Assembly: GCA_013397935.1 (NCBI GenBank)
Contig: VZRN01006638.1
Location: forward strand, 1,084,726 to 1,148,725
Length of the DNA: 64,000 nt
Source: Dasyornis broadbenti
Lineage: Eukaryota > Chordata > Aves > Passeriformes > Dasyornithidae
Direction of reading: 5' to 3'
A program made the translations under genes and the position numbers. The notes under the pieces were generated by a model. It made no database searches, had not been told where the DNA came from, and saw only the letters and a program-made list of their open reading frames with translations. Of this stretch, positions 12,976-26,199 are shown piece by piece (the first letter of the stretch is position 1; the number at the start of each line of letters is the position of its first letter).

Positions 12976-15900
12976 TCAACCTATCTTTGTAGAAAAGATG
13001 TTCTGTGTTATTATTGAAAATCTGCTTTAAAAGCTGCCTGCTCTTTTCCTAAGTGCCTTGTTTCTGGACAGCTTTGCAATGGTTGTTCCAGTACTGTTCC
13101 AACATCCTAGTACCAAACTTGAAAAAAATGCTTTTTCCATCTGACAGCAGTTAATGGAAGCTTCCCTCATCCCTAATGTAAGTACAGGTGCTTTTGAGGG
13201 TGTTGAAGCAGATGCGGTTCCTACTGAAGTAAGGCCTATGTTGCCTGTAGAGTCAGCAGGAAGAAAAACACAGGCCTCAAAAAACTTTTTGTGGGAGATA
13301 CCAGCAAAGTTCAGCACAAACCTCATCCCATTGAGGACAGGGGAGATGGAGAACCTTCTTGTTCTTGACGTGTATTTTACTTTAGGCCATGCTAGAATTA
13401 GGAGAAACAGTGTCACAGCAACAGTGCAGGACGAGTTATGCCTGAGGCCATCAATCAGGGCACAGTGCACCTCCATGTGCCCTAAACAAGGCAGCCCAGG
13501 CTGTGCTGCTGACTGGGAACAGCCCCTGGCCCGCACTGGTCTGTGAAGGATTTCTGTGAGTCCTGGCATTAGCATGGCTGAGACAGGGATTGTGGTAACT
13601 ATGGACTAGGCCTCCTAAAACAAGGCAGAAAGAAACCTCAGCACTTCCATCTACTCAGGCCCTACATCTTGTGGCAGGTTCTTGTTTAGCTCTCCAAATG
13701 CACCCTGTGATTGGAAAAATGCTATTCTTTGGTGTTGTATGTCATGAGAGAACCTGCCATCAGGTGTAACTTGTCTTTGCATTGCTGTGTTTTTATGCTC
13801 TGTGAACCCAACAAGCACCACAGGGGTTCGCAAGTCTGGATCATCCCCGTTCTCGGGCTGAAGTGTGATGTAATTTTGAATGAGGATAAGCATTTCTGAA
13901 GTCTACTATTCCTTGAAGTCCTCTGAACATTAGTTAAACAAACTAGTCCCATCTATTTTGATGATACTGTGGCTTAGTCTCACACCTAATGCCAACGGTG
14001 AAGAAATAAGAATTCTGATATTTTTGAAAACATTATAGAGAAGTGTAGCCTTCCAAGAAGTTTAACAGTAGAACTGTTTAGCCTTTCTGAGCTTTCCTGT
14101 GCTTTGAAAGACAGATCAGTACAAAAATAGTAAAGCTGGAAGTGAAGTCAGTGGAACAAAATAGAAACAATTATTTTTTCCCTCAGGCTTTATCATTACA
14201 GAAGGGAATTAAGAGATGGACAACAGAGACCTGCTTTCACCATTTTGAGGGATTTCCCTCCCTTTATATGATTCTATGTGCAAAAGGTGGATGCTATTTT
14301 GTACTTCGACACTTTTGTTGCTGGGTGTGACAAGCCGGGCCCTCAGACAGGAAACTCCCTCTGTCCAGAGTGGGGCTATACAAACTCCAAAAGGCTGACA
14401 CCTACACAACTTACAGGAGCTTCCTACAGAGCCAGCTGTGCTTCCAGCAATAACAGGAAAAAAATCAAGAGGTTAATAAAATGAAATGAGCAGGAAGCGT
14501 GCAGTCATCAGACTTTCTAGTACTTCAGTCTATAGAAGTAACCCATGTCTGGCCTGACTCAGGGACCCAATCCAAAACTCATTGCAGCCCGTGGAAAGTC
14601 CACTGCAACGGATGTTGTTAGACCTCACTCTTCACCACATTGATATAGGAGTACCTGGAGAGTTCCTCCTTCCTAGTACTCCCCCAGTGCTGAGCTTCAA
14701 ATATCTTGTGTTGCTTCTGGCTGTGAATTAGGCCTGCACCCCACTGCAGATGCTCCAAAAAGCACAAGGAGAAGAAGGGAAAGTACATGGGTACATCTCT
14801 TCTCTCATCCCAGTCATCATAGGTGAGGTGGCCTCTGCTTTTCCATAGCCCTTCAAACAGTGGTACCCAGCTGCATACAAAGAGCTGAAATAGGAGGGTG
14901 GAATTCATTGTTTAGATTTTTTTTTTCTTTTTCCTTTGTTCTTTCTACAAAACTCCAACATGAAGGCCAAGCAGGAGGCCTTAGCTGGGGTAAAGAAAAA
15001 CCTTAGTGGAAGTGAAAAAGAATTGCCAGGAAGAAGACAAGAATTGGGCAGGCTTTCTTTTTCCAGTAAAGTGCTGATTTAAATGCCATTTTACTTACGT
15101 TTCAGCTATTACTGTTTTCAGCCTGGCATATTAATATGCCACGTGCATTGGGGAACATTGATCCTTTCACTTGCACAAAACTAACAAAAATTAAAATTGC
15201 CCCCTATTCCCCTAGAAAACAAAGTTCTGCTCTGTCCTAGAGATCCCTGAGCATCCTGTCAAACTCAGCCCCCTGCACCATGCTAGGCACAGAGCTGGAA
15301 TAACAGTTCCTCAAACATCACAGAGAAATCATGCCACAGCCTGTTTATTGCCTTTTTGAATCCTTATCACCAAACAGTTCAGTTTTGTGTCCTTGATTAA
15401 TTTCTGTTTATTTTATTTTTGTTCTCATTCAGATGTGTTATCTAAGGTCAGTGCAACTTCCCCTGTCCCCCCTTTCCCTTTCAGCCAACTCTCCCATGAA
15501 ATATTGTTGTGCCTGGGTGTGTGTTTCTTAAAGTCATTGTGTGTTTTCTGTCTGAAACAAACATTGTCTGATCATCCAAGTTATTACGCACTACCCAAAG
15601 GTCATGCTTTATGCAGAGAAAGGAAAGCTCTTCTGTTGTGGCTGAGGAGTAACAAACTGGTCAGGCACTGAAAACAAGGGTTTAGCCCCACAGTTCAACA
15701 CTGTGGAAAAATGTTCCACAGGTGTTTGCAAATGGTAGCCCAGGTGCAGCTGCTACAGGCTACTGGGCAGCCATGGAGTCAAACTGTCCAGCGCTAGCCA
15801 CAGATCTCTCCCTTCAGACCTTCTAACCTGTAGCAGCTCCTGCTTCTTCTCCCCAGGCATCCTTCACATCCACAGATCTCGCAGCACCACAGGCCTTTCA

Positions 15901-17604
15901 TCCAAAATATCTAAAGGGAGGCAGAGTTGTTTAAGTCACAGGAAAATGATGGCATAGAGGTAACTGAACTAAGTTAAAAAAAAATACAGCCAAATTGGAA
16001 AGATGTAGAACAAGTATGAAAGAGGCAGGAGGACTGCAATGCTAAAATATGCTAAAATGGCATAGGACTCTTCGGCCTCGACAGCTGATGGGAAATGTAA
16101 AAGCGACAGACGTGGTACGAGGCCATGGAAAAAGTTTGTGCTATCTAGCTTGACAATTAGGATCAAACTTGACCCCAATGAGTGGCAGATTCAAAGCAAG
16201 CAAAGGAATTCAGACCTCTTTGCTTCTGCAATGGATCCTGGACAGTCTCCTAGGTTTTCTTATTTACTTCATTTGTATCAGCTTAATAGGCCTTTAGGGC
16301 TGTTAAACACCAGTGAGCTGCCTTTGCCTCCCAAAGTCCCTGCAGCTCTGATAGCCAGAAGTGGAAATAACATTCTGAAGATGTGCTGCTCCTAACGCAC
16401 TTCACTTTTGTAAAACTCTTCCCAAGGGCCTCTGCAATAACTCATGTTGGATAAGAACCAACTGGGCTAGAGAATCTTTGGATCCAACCAAGGGCAAATC
16501 TGTTCATGACATTAAGCAACCAGAGCCCATTAGGAAGGATGGAGAATGGTCTCCCAGTGTGAACAAAGAAGTAAAAGCACAGAATTAGAGGCTTTTACAA
16601 TGAGGCTTTAAAGTAGAATATGGCTGCCTGAGCACAGAGGGAGCTCATCGCCTCAGTGACCCAGGACGTGTCTTACAGCCTGAGGAGAGGGCCAAGAGCT
16701 GAGGCTGTGGACTAAAACCCACCTCACAAAGAACTCCTGGTTGAAGATGTGTTGTGCCTGCAGAGCTGTTTGTTACCTTCTTCCTGCTGATGCCAAAGGT
16801 GCATTCATTTCCATTTTGGAACAAGAGGGGCCACTTTCCCAGACACAGCATGTAGAAAGGTTTCAGCCAACAGGAATAAAATACCTTTATGTGGGGCAGC
16901 TGCATGGGGAAGGATAACTCTGTGTCTTCTAAAACAGAAATGCTTGTTCCAACTTCTGTATTTATAACCCCTTACCAAAGAAGCCACTCCAGGGTAGACG
17001 GATCTTTAGGTCCCCTCATCAGTTATTTTTCGACATTGACAAGATCCCCCTGTGCCTTTCCTTTTCCAGACTAAGCAACTCTCTCAGTCTCTCCTGGCAC
17101 GACAGATGCTCAGCTCCTTAATCATTTTCATGGCCCTTTGCTTCACTCACTCCAGTGGGTCTCTCTTCCACTGGGGAGTTTGGGAGCTGGACGCTGTGTT
17201 TAAGGTGAATCCAGAACCAGGAAATCTTCTCTTTCTGATGTTTTAACATCAAATGGGAAATGTTGTCACAAAGATTCTAGAAAGAAGGCATGACTGGCAG
17301 GATAAGAAATGCTTCCAAATGTGTCTGCCTGTGAGAGACAGAGTTGGTGAGTTAGACAGAAAGATAAGGTGGAATGGGCCAGGTCCCTCTGAGTGAACAG
17401 AGGTTACCTGAGCTAAGGAACCCAAGTAAGGAGCCACAGGTCTGAGAGAATGTCCATAGAAGCAGCCTGGCCACCAGAAATGAGCTACCAAGCCCTGCTG
17501 CAAGGGATTGTACAGAATGCCAACAGCATGTTATTTCTGGCTCTGGTAGAACCCAGGTGTCTGTATCACACTACACTGGCAAGGCCATAGGAGCCATGAG
17601 CTGT
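12976..17604. other. Non-coding, with one unexplained open region
   Basis: No exon that I recognise. Directly after the CR1 is a stretch (13027-13575) open for 182 codons on the minus strand and partly open on the plus strand; I list it separately as a finding. Nothing else stands out. Confidence 0.5.
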
Positions 17605-17740
17605 CACAGAATCACAGAATATGCTGAGCTGCAAGGGACCCACAAGGATCATTCAGTCCAACTCCTGGCTGTGCACAGGACCATCCCCAAGAATCCTGTG
17701 GGCATCACCTCCCTGCCACGGGTGCCCTTCCTGTCCTAAC
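17605..17740 (-). mobile_element. CR1 LINE 3' fragment
   Basis: It begins 'cacagaatcacagaat' (terminal octamers in reverse complement), then 'ctgcaagggacccacaagga', 'cattcagtccaactcctggc' and 'cctgtgggcatcacctccct'. This matches the CR1 subfamily whose tail reads 'ccaactcctggc'. It is a short, 5'-truncated, minus-strand copy. Confidence 0.8.
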
Positions 17741-18649
17741 ACAGTGATGTGGCCGTAAGTGCAGATGTATTGTCACCCAGCCCCATGGGAAAGGCTGGTC
17801 AGGAGTCCAGCCTTGGTGTGGTACGTTCCCAGAGGGGTCAGCTGTACATCTGGCCAGCAACTAGGACGGTGTTCATGCCTCTCCAAACATGCCAGACTGT
17901 TTTTCACCTTCCTCCTTTCTCGAGTTAATGCTTAGCCAGTAACTGTGGCAGTTGATGCTTATTCATGCAAGAATACCCTCACTGATCTGGCAGATTGCTG
18001 TTCTCCAGTGACAAGCAATAAGTCCAATTGTGAACTGTGCCAGGAGGGCTAGGAAAACATTCCAAGGCTGGCTGGCACTGTCCAGAATGTGTTAAAAATG
18101 CTCACAGAAACTTCTTTTGACTGCTTTCAGAGCGTTAGGAATGCCTGGAGAATGTGATAATTCGGACATTCAGCTGGGCAATGTTTTCTGTGCTCTCTGT
18201 CATCCGGCTGAGTGGTTCCTATTCCATCTACTGTGCCCTGCAAACATGAGCCCTGCAGAGTTGTTTTCTCCTTGCAGGAGGTCCTGCGTGGTCATGGTGT
18301 GATTCGAGCGTGATCCTCAAATAGCTGGGGCTAAATTATTTCCATTTCCCATGTAGATTATTTGGGTATGTAAAAAGGTCATCAACAATTCACGGGAAGG
18401 CTTACAGAGGAATAGAGGAATCTAAAGTCATAATCATAGGTCAAAAGGAAAACTAAATACTTCATGAGCAAGGATGGAAAATGTGAGCCGGTGTAGAAAA
18501 AGGTGTGAACCAGAGCTCTCCTCTGGAAATATCATTTTGGGGAAATCCTTGAAAAAGCTGTAGATAAAGTTTACCTCCTGTGTGCTTAAACCAGTGACAA
18601 TATCGTCCTGCAAAGGTCCAGACAGGAATTCCTAAACTTGTCTAAGGTA

Positions 18650-19215
18650 GAACCAAAGACTGGAAAAGACTTCTAGGATCATTGAGTCCAGCCATTAACC
18701 CAACACTGACAAGTCCACCACTAAATCATGCCCCTCAAGTCCACATGTACACATCTTTTAAATACCTCCAGGGATGGTGACTCCAACACTGCCCTGGGCA
18801 GCCTGTTCCAGTGCTTGACCACCCCTCCCTTGAAGAAATTTTTCAAAATATCCAATCTAAACCTCCCCTGGAGCAATTTGAGGCCATTTCTTCTTCTTCT
18901 GTTGCTTGTTACATGTGAGAAGAGCCCAACCCCCACCCGGCTCCACTCTCCTGTCAGGGAGTTGTGGAGAGCCAGAAGGTGCCCTCTGAGCCTCCTTTTC
19001 TCCAGATCACACTTGTGCTGCTCCTGATCACACTTGTGCTCTGGACCCTTCTCCATCTCCATTGTCTTTCTCTGGACACGCTCCAGCATCTCGGTGTCCT
19101 TCCTGTCATGAGGGACCCCAAACCGAACATGAAGTTTTTGATGTCTCACCAGTGCCAAGCACAGGGGGATAGTCACCGCCCTGGTCAGTCCAAACACAGC
19201 TCTGAGAACACAAAT
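18650..19215 (-). mobile_element. CR1 LINE fragment with part of ORF2 3' end
   Basis: It shows CR1 blocks in reverse complement: 'ttctaggatcattgagtcca', 'acctccagggatggtgac', 'ccctgggcagcctgttcca', 'ctggacacgctccagcatct' and 'tctcaccagtgccaagcac'. The minus-strand open frame of 202 codons (18721-19329) contains the CR1 reverse-transcriptase tail phrases 'EMLERVQR', 'LEKRRLRG' and 'HWNRLPRAV'. This is transposon sequence, not a host gene, and it is truncated. Confidence 0.88.
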
Positions 19216-22200
19216 CCACGCCCTTGCGTGTCTCTTCTGAATCTCTTTGAATTCATTCCTTGCACAAATTGAAGAGGTGTAGAGATACACAGGTAATTGG
19301 AAGAGCTCAGCAAACAATCTACCTGTCACTCCATTGCCACAAATTCACAAGGAGGCAGAATCAAAGGCTTTCTTCCATGTCAGCAATTTTATACCCTGTT
19401 CTTAAAAAGCTCCACGGAAGGTAACTTTGCAGCTGCCCTGGCTAGCCTAATTTAGTGCTTCTAAATGTTACAATCACATATTTTTCCATAATCACCAGCA
19501 TATTTATCTTTGCTTCAGTCTGTGTGACTTCGCACATCCTTCACCCAGCTGTCGCCGTGAATATCCATATCAGTCCTTTTTTCAAGGAACAAACTGTTAC
19601 TGTGTCCATACCTGAGTCTTGTCCTATCTAATCTGAGCAACCTTCAGCCTGTCCACAAGATTGTACTTGCTCTTGTCACTGACGTTATACAATGCTCTTG
19701 TCTTAGCAGTCCCATGGCTCTGGTTTGGATGCTCTCCAATACAGCAACATCCGGACACAGTGCTCCAGCCAAAACATCAACAGCATCAAACTGTGCACTT
19801 TTGTTACCTCCCAGGTCTTAAATTTAACATATTTGTTTAAAAATTAATAATGAGATTTCAAGGTCGTTACAATGAGGGAATTTAGGTAGCAATTTCTTAG
19901 GGCTCCCTCCAGAGTTTTTCTGCAAGACTGAAGTGGGCAAAACTATCTAAAGTCATGTGATAGAGATAATAAACAAAGCCCCAGGCATTGTCAGATTCAC
20001 CCCAAAAACTTTTATCTCAAAGTAATCTACCTATTAGCTTCAATATGCTTGGGATTCACTCTGTCCTCACACGTTAAACACACAGCTTTGAGCGGCTGTA
20101 CACACAAAATTCAGACTCAATAATAAGAATAGCAGATGGTGTAAGAACTTGCAGTGTTACATTCAGTTTCTGACAGGTTCTGGCATCTTTATCTACATTT
20201 GGATACAACTGACAATGGGGTTTGATTACACAAATTGGTGAGATTCTTTTTTAGAGATGAGACTGACGTGTGAACATCCAGGACTGGAATGCAGAGGGGG
20301 GAGCCAAGAGAGCCGCAACAGCTTCATTTTGAAGTTGTTTCTACATTTGCTTTCACTTTGAACAGTATCTCCCAGACCAGAACATCACCCTGGTCTGTCT
20401 TTCATGACAGATGAAATGTGTTCACATGCTTTTGCAGCCACACATTTTCCAATGAAGTACAGGATCCACGTAGCTCTGCTTTGTTTTGGATGACTGCTCC
20501 AGGTTTAGAGCATGTGTCCTCTAACACACCTCTTGCTTGCATTCCTGAGCCTGTGAAGGCTAACTGCAGACCCAGATGTTTAAATAAAAAATGTTCTGGG
20601 GTTGAAACTTTAAATCAGAATCCAGGAAGTTCACAGGTTTTGGTGACATGACAGTACAAGCTGAATGAGTACAGGAAAAAACATCAGGATGATCAGGACA
20701 TCCCCTGTGCTCACATACCAAGTTGATTACATACCTAATGCTCTGACATTGTATAATTTTCACATTCTCCTGCAAAGTAAACCAAGATTTCTCATACCTG
20801 TAGGCTACAGTTTGATGATAAGTTTTGAGCAGAAACCCTCTTTTAAGAAAGCCTTGCTGACATTCTTTCCCATTCTCACACCCCAGGGTGCTCTTAAAAA
20901 TTTTCGAAAAACACAATAGCAACAACAACAAAGAAAAAAAAAAAAAAAAGAAAGGGACTTTGCAGAAAGTGGGTTTAGTTTAACTCAGACCAGTTTTCCA
21001 GTCAAGGGCTGGCAATGTGGAAAGTGGCTCAACCACATGTAACTCAGCCTAAGCCAATTCTGCTTCCTCTTCAGCTCAGCCTCTGCACTGGCAACTGCTG
21101 ATCATCCAAACCTCTAAGCAGTCAGGCAAGAGAGCAACTCTGGGAGAAAATGATCATCTTTTTCTGTAGGGATCGACCATGGACTCGTGTTGAACAGCTT
21201 GCCAGGGCAGAAAGGAAGATGTCCTCCTTGTCCTTACCCTCCTGCCTTGTCTGCCAAACCCTGTTCTTGTCCCTTCCCTGCTCTGGCCCTGGCACTCACT
21301 GAGCCCTTCTCTAAGCTAATCAGACTCGTTCAGATAAAAGCAAGTTGGACTCCTAATTGCTGCTTTAGTTTTCTGCAGGGACAGGGAGTTAAATTGACTG
21401 GAAGGCACCAGGACAAGGCCATCAATAAAACCAGTCTGCAGAGAGAGAGGTGGTGGTATTAAGGGCTGTAGATGTAGCCTTGGTTTTCTGCGTGTTCAGA
21501 TTCCTGAACCAGCTTGGGTGGGCAATAAACCAGAATGATGCCACCACAACAGTGAAGACAAAGATATGCTGTAAGGGCAACGAGGGCATCAGTCATGCCA
21601 ATTTAATCACCTTAAAATTGCTGCAAAGGGCTGAGGTCTGACTCACCACATTGCAGTGAGCAGCAGGTAACCAGGTTTGCAGAAAAGGGAACAGACCGGT
21701 CTCCTGAATAATTCACTGTTTAAAAAATAAGCCCCCACAACATGAGCTTAATCCCAAGGTTTCCTCAGACATGGCATGAGCTCAGTGAGTCACTGCCTCA
21801 CACATTGCGTGAGTGTGGAAACAAACTCCATTGATAAACCAACTGTTATCAAACATTGTAGGGACAAGGGCTCCACTGTTACTTGGACAGATGTCCCCTA
21901 TTTGTCAGTGTGTTCTTTGCTGTGGATTTTGTTCAAGGTAGAAACATACATAACACATCAGAATTTCCCCTGGTTTCTGGGAATTCCAGTAGCCAGCAGA
22001 GCCATAGTACTGCATCTTTGCAGCTTCTGCAAGGGCATAAATGTGTCTCCATAGAGCCTTCCAGGCCCAGCCCAAAGCAGATGTACTGCCAGCTCAGGTA
22101 GGAAACTTTTAGGGGTTTTCTCATTTATAACTTAAGTCAAAGCCCACAAGCATTTTGCCATAGCTACAAAACATGGTTTTGCTGCTCTCAGTCCTCAACA

Positions 22201-23807
22201 CCCTGTTTTGTTAGAACAAAAAAGGTGAGTAACAGCAGCGGAACAAGTTAGTCCGCTAATCTGCAGATAAGACACTGAAGGACTCAGATGAGTGCAGGGG
22301 GAAATAATGAGTACAACCTGATGAGTGGTATCAGGAAATAACTCCTCTTAAAATGCCTTGTGGGTTTTCTACAGTGGCATATCTGCTCAGCCTCACACTT
22401 GAAATTTGAGTGCAGGCTCTAGAGGCAACTTCTTTTCTGCGCACTAATAACTTGTTCAATTAATTATAAAGTTCCTGTGGTTTAATTTCTCTTTGAGAGA
22501 GCAGTCTGGGCTATGGTAGGAAGCAAAGGATGTTTAAGATGAATCTAATTAGAAGATCTTCTCTTTGAACAACCTGAGAAGGTAAATCATATTACATCTC
22601 TGAGTGCTGTCTTTATTTTCTAAAATATGTGCGATGATGACTGTTGTGCTGGGTGGGTTTGCAAGAGAAAGTGTCATTATTCTGCAACATTCATGAAAAA
22701 GAGAAGCTTAGAGAAACAGTAAAAAGAAGGTCATATCTCACCTACGTCCTGGGTTAAAATCTGACCTTGTGATTTACTTCTAGGAATCCTCTGCATTTTA
22801 GAATTAACTTTAAACAACACTTCCCAGCCTGAATGCTGCGGAGAACAAGCATTGGGTAGCAAATCTGGACTTCTTTAGCTCTCTGGGGCTTTATAAGTTG
22901 AAGATACTTATTGCTTCCCAGGAGACAGTTTGGATGAGAAATGAGGAATGAGTCTACACATGCGCTTTGCCCACTGAAGGCAGACAGATACTTGAGAAAT
23001 TGCTCTCTGAAAAGTTTACAGCAATGCTTTATTCATTGAGAAATTAAATGAATGAGGATAACAGCCACATTACTTGAGAAGAACATTAATACTTTGCCAC
23101 ATTTGCAACTTGTTTCTTGGTTTTCTGGCTTTCTAGATACTGGTTTGGGATGTTTTGGAGCTTTAAATGGGTACTAAAGCCTGAGTAGCAGCCCAGATCT
23201 CATTTACATGAGTTGTCCTCTATACGGTGTCTTACACGTGCAATTGACAGGGTGTTTGCTGTCAGCTACGTAAAGTCACACAAAAGATGTGTTTGAAAAT
23301 AGAGGCTGACCCACAACATTTGAATATGAAGGCAAGTTTGGGAGCAGGGCAAAAGATGCATGCAAAACTGTACCAGATGTTGTTTACCCTCATCATAAAT
23401 TTTGTTTAATGACCTTTTTGCCTTTCTATTATCTGTTTCATCAACCCATTACCAATGTAATACAAACACTTTGTACAGATTAGGTTTTTTTACCATATTC
23501 TGTGAGAATATGCTGAGTATACAAAGCTACCAGAAACCTTTGCTTTGCTAGTGCTTCGATTATGAAGTCAAGTCACTATCTCAGGGACTTGTGTCACAGC
23601 TTATAGTGTTTCCCTCTTGATCCACTGGGATCAGCCAGATCTATGGAAATCTTGAGTTTGTTACAAGTGGATGATGTCATCAAAATAGCAAAATAGTCTC
23701 TTTTGTAGAACGTTGGATATAGTGACAGACATGCCCAGGAAACTGAAAAAGCTTTTCCCTAGTTTATTTTTTCCCCCCTAATTCTACCAGACATTCATCC
23801 ATTGGAT

Positions 23808-23890
23808 TAAAAAAAAACAAAAACAAAACCAAAACAACAAAAAAACCCAAACCACACACAAACAGACAAACAAACAACTGAAAAACAAGA
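23808..23890. repeat. A-rich (AAAAC)n-like low-complexity block
   Basis: Stretches of A interrupted by single C residues, then CACACA and AAACAGAC units. Its first half is roughly complementary to the T-rich block at 24126-24170. Confidence 0.8.
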
Positions 23891-24049
23891 AAAATGCCTG
23901 CAACACTCTTTTTTTAAAATAGATTTTGGAGCGGGGTGGGAAGATATTCTGAGTCACTGATGTCGTTCTTTCTGATTATTCCTGTATAGGAGTATCAGAG
24001 CAGCTATACTGTATTAGCGCAAATGTCTAGATAACAGAGTTCGCTCTAT

Positions 24050-24172
24050 TTATTTTCTCTTTATTTGTTTATTTTATTTTGTTTTGTTTTGCTTTTGTTT
24101 TGATTTTGCTTTGTTTATGTTGGGTTGGGTTTTTGTTTTCTGCTTTGGTTTTATTTTTGTATTTTTTCCACT
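24050..24172. repeat. T-rich (TTTTG)n-like low-complexity block
   Basis: Repeated TTTTG/TTTAT units. It is the mirror partner of the A-rich block about 280 bases upstream. Confidence 0.8.
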
Positions 24173-26071
24173 GTTGCTATCCTAAAATATCTTAAAATTA
24201 ACTTTCCATGTTTAATTGCATCTCAGAATTCAGCTGGCATTTTCTTCAGACCCCATTTCTGAATGATCATAGTCAGTTCAGAGTCCGTCACAGAATACAT
24301 AAAGTCATTATCATTTCTTTCTACCTTACATTTATCAGAGATTAATTTCATGATCTATTCACTCAGTCTCCTGTGACCCCAATGCAGATTTTGGCAGGCA
24401 GACTTTGCTTTTGTTGGTCTCAATCAGGTAACGTTTTCCATGGTCACTGCCATGATCCCTGCCTTTTCCACATCACTTGAGAACAGAGGGTAAGGTACAG
24501 GCTTACACCACGTTCCTGCAGAGCTCTGGTGATGACATCTCTGTATTGGAAAAGAAAATAATTTATTCCTACTTTTGCCTCCTATCTTTTAACCAGGTCA
24601 GTATCCAGGTGAAGTCCCACTTCAGATGGATGTCTCTAAGAACCACATTTGGTGAGAAAACTTCACAAATCCCTGCTGGACACCCACGTCCGTGACATCA
24701 AGTACATGCTTGGCTCAGTTCTGTCCTCTTCCAATTCACGAGGTGAGACCACAGATCATGTTCATATTGTCATTTTCTGTCATGGGCTCTTCTGAGCAAG
24801 AAAGTGCCAGCAAAGCCCCCTGCTTGCTTGGGAGCACCAGCTCTGATAAATGATGGTTGCAATAGGCAGCCACTGATCTCGGGAGGTGCTGATTTTTCTG
24901 GTTTCCCCTGGTGATTCACTGCCTTGCAAAGCCTGAGTTTGGATGAATAGCCTTTTCCATGCAAAAAGATTATAATTTTGCAAAATTTCATTACTTTAAT
25001 CTGGTTGGTGGTGTCCACTCAAGCACTGTTCAGTACTATGCTTAGAGCCTTTTCTCAGTGCTTCCCTTTCTTAAAATGATTTTCACAATCCTTTTGGGTT
25101 CTGCCATTTTCTGTAGCTCTCTACTGCCTTTAATTCTGGAGCTAGGAAAGTGCTTTTTTAAGAATAACCAGAAAGTGCATATTCATAGCAAAATATATAT
25201 GTATTTTATGTATTCTTCACCTCCCTTTCCCTATTCCCTTTGGTTGCATAAATGTGTCAGCACCTGTTATAAGGGACCATGCATGTTTTACCTCTCCCTT
25301 TTTGTTTCATTACGCAATCTACTGTGTGACTAAATTAGCTCAGGTGTTAATGAGCTGGAAAATGTTTTTGGGGGGAGGGAGTGTGATTTCAGGCACCACA
25401 TTATATTCTGGTGTGTCATTGTTCTTAGATTCTAGATTACTTATTTGTTAACTTCAGTGCAATTAATGGAGTAGTGTGCTAAAACCCCAAGACAACACCG
25501 ATTATTTCCAGGAGATACCACTCTTCATTGTGTCCATTGTTAGCCAAGGGGTAAAAAGCTCACAGAAATCTCTGGCTGAGCCCATGGTGTTGCTACAGCC
25601 CTCTCCAGAGTGGGATACAGCTGGTGGCAGAGCTCTCCCTGCTGTCACAGGACAGGTCTTTACTTTCAGCAACATTCCTAACTGTTCCCTCACCTCCTGG
25701 GTGTGCATTTCCCAAGTACCACTGACAGGGATATTTGAAGATCCAAAGTCAACTTTTCTCCTGGCAGATTTATAGCACTTCATGTGTCCCTGTTAGGAAT
25801 CTACTTAGGACTCTGCTTTCTCCAAGCAATTTCTTTCTCCTGTTTTGAGTAGGTACAGCTGACATGAGAAAAAGGAGAGATGGGGGAATAGTCTGACGGC
25901 AGTGCAGAGGAATAAGTACAGACCTTGTTCTAAGGCCTGTCTGGCATGGACTGAACAGGCAGAGTTGCTGAAGGAGGCAGAACATCCTGTTTTTGTAGAG
26001 TGGGCTGCTATTTCCTACTGTGCGAGTCAGATGAAAATTCTCTGGTCCTCTTTTTTTCATTGTCTTCTTAG

Positions 26072-26097
26072 GCTCCACAGCAAAGTCACCAGGCAAA
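26072..26097 (+). other. ADGRF5 5' UTR part of the signal-peptide exon
   Basis: A strong pyrimidine tract and AG (tttttttcattgtcttcttag) end at 26071. The exon therefore starts at 26072 and has 26 untranslated bases before the ATG, so at least one more non-coding exon must lie upstream. I could not identify it. Confidence 0.75.
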
Positions 26098-26199
26098 ATG
26101 CCATCCCCAAACACTGCAAGTCTCCACTGCCTATTCCTGCTGGTCTCAGCCTGCTGCCAGACACCACAGGGCTCAGACTTCTATCCATTCCCATATGTA
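26098..26199 (+). CDS. ADGRF5: ADGRF5 coding exon 1: signal peptide
   Basis: Codes for residues 1-34. A short polar N-terminus (MPSPNTAS) is followed by a hydrophobic core (LHCLFLLVSACC), as in a secretory signal peptide. Cleavage near residues 18-22 is my estimate. The donor is GTA|gtgagt and ends in phase 0, which is exactly what the next exon needs. The -3 base before the ATG is A, a good start context. The start MPSP and the length resemble mammalian ADGRF5 (MKSP...). The frame closes soon after in the intron, so the exon does not stand out as an ORF. Confidence 0.85.

Larger units (their letters stand above)
19216..26071. other. Non-coding upstream of the ADGRF5 signal-peptide exon
   Basis: No coding exon found. 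It contains an A15 run near 20934, an A/C-rich low-complexity block at 23808-23890 and a T/G-rich block at 24050-24172. Several ATG-plus-donor combinations were tested as first exons and rejected on phase or early stops. It is probably ADGRF5 5' intron or promoter DNA. Confidence 0.5.

Noticed and set aside
18721..19329. 202-codon minus-strand open frame
   Set aside because: It contains CR1 reverse-transcriptase tail phrases and lies in a CR1 copy; it is not a host gene.
19640..19790. Possible further CR1 fragment
   Set aside because: A few phrases are CR1-like, but there is no terminal octamer and no continuous match that I can support.
22172..22225. ATG with hydrophobic codons (MVLLLSVLNTLFC) before a gtgagt donor, as an ADGRF5 first exon
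   Set aside because: A TAG stop comes before the donor, so it cannot splice in frame to the furin-site exon.
24384..24426. ATG plus gtaacg donor (MQILAGRLCFCWSQS) as first coding exon
   Set aside because: It ends in phase 1 but the next exon needs phase 0.
25058..25333. Hydrophobic open frame (MLPFLKMIFTILL...) as a signal-peptide exon
   Set aside because: No phase-0 splice donor follows the hydrophobic stretch; 26098 fits in every respect.
1..26071. Exons of ADGRF1 or another adhesion receptor upstream of ADGRF5
   Set aside because: I looked for GPS and 7TM motifs such as HLTSF and found none on either strand.
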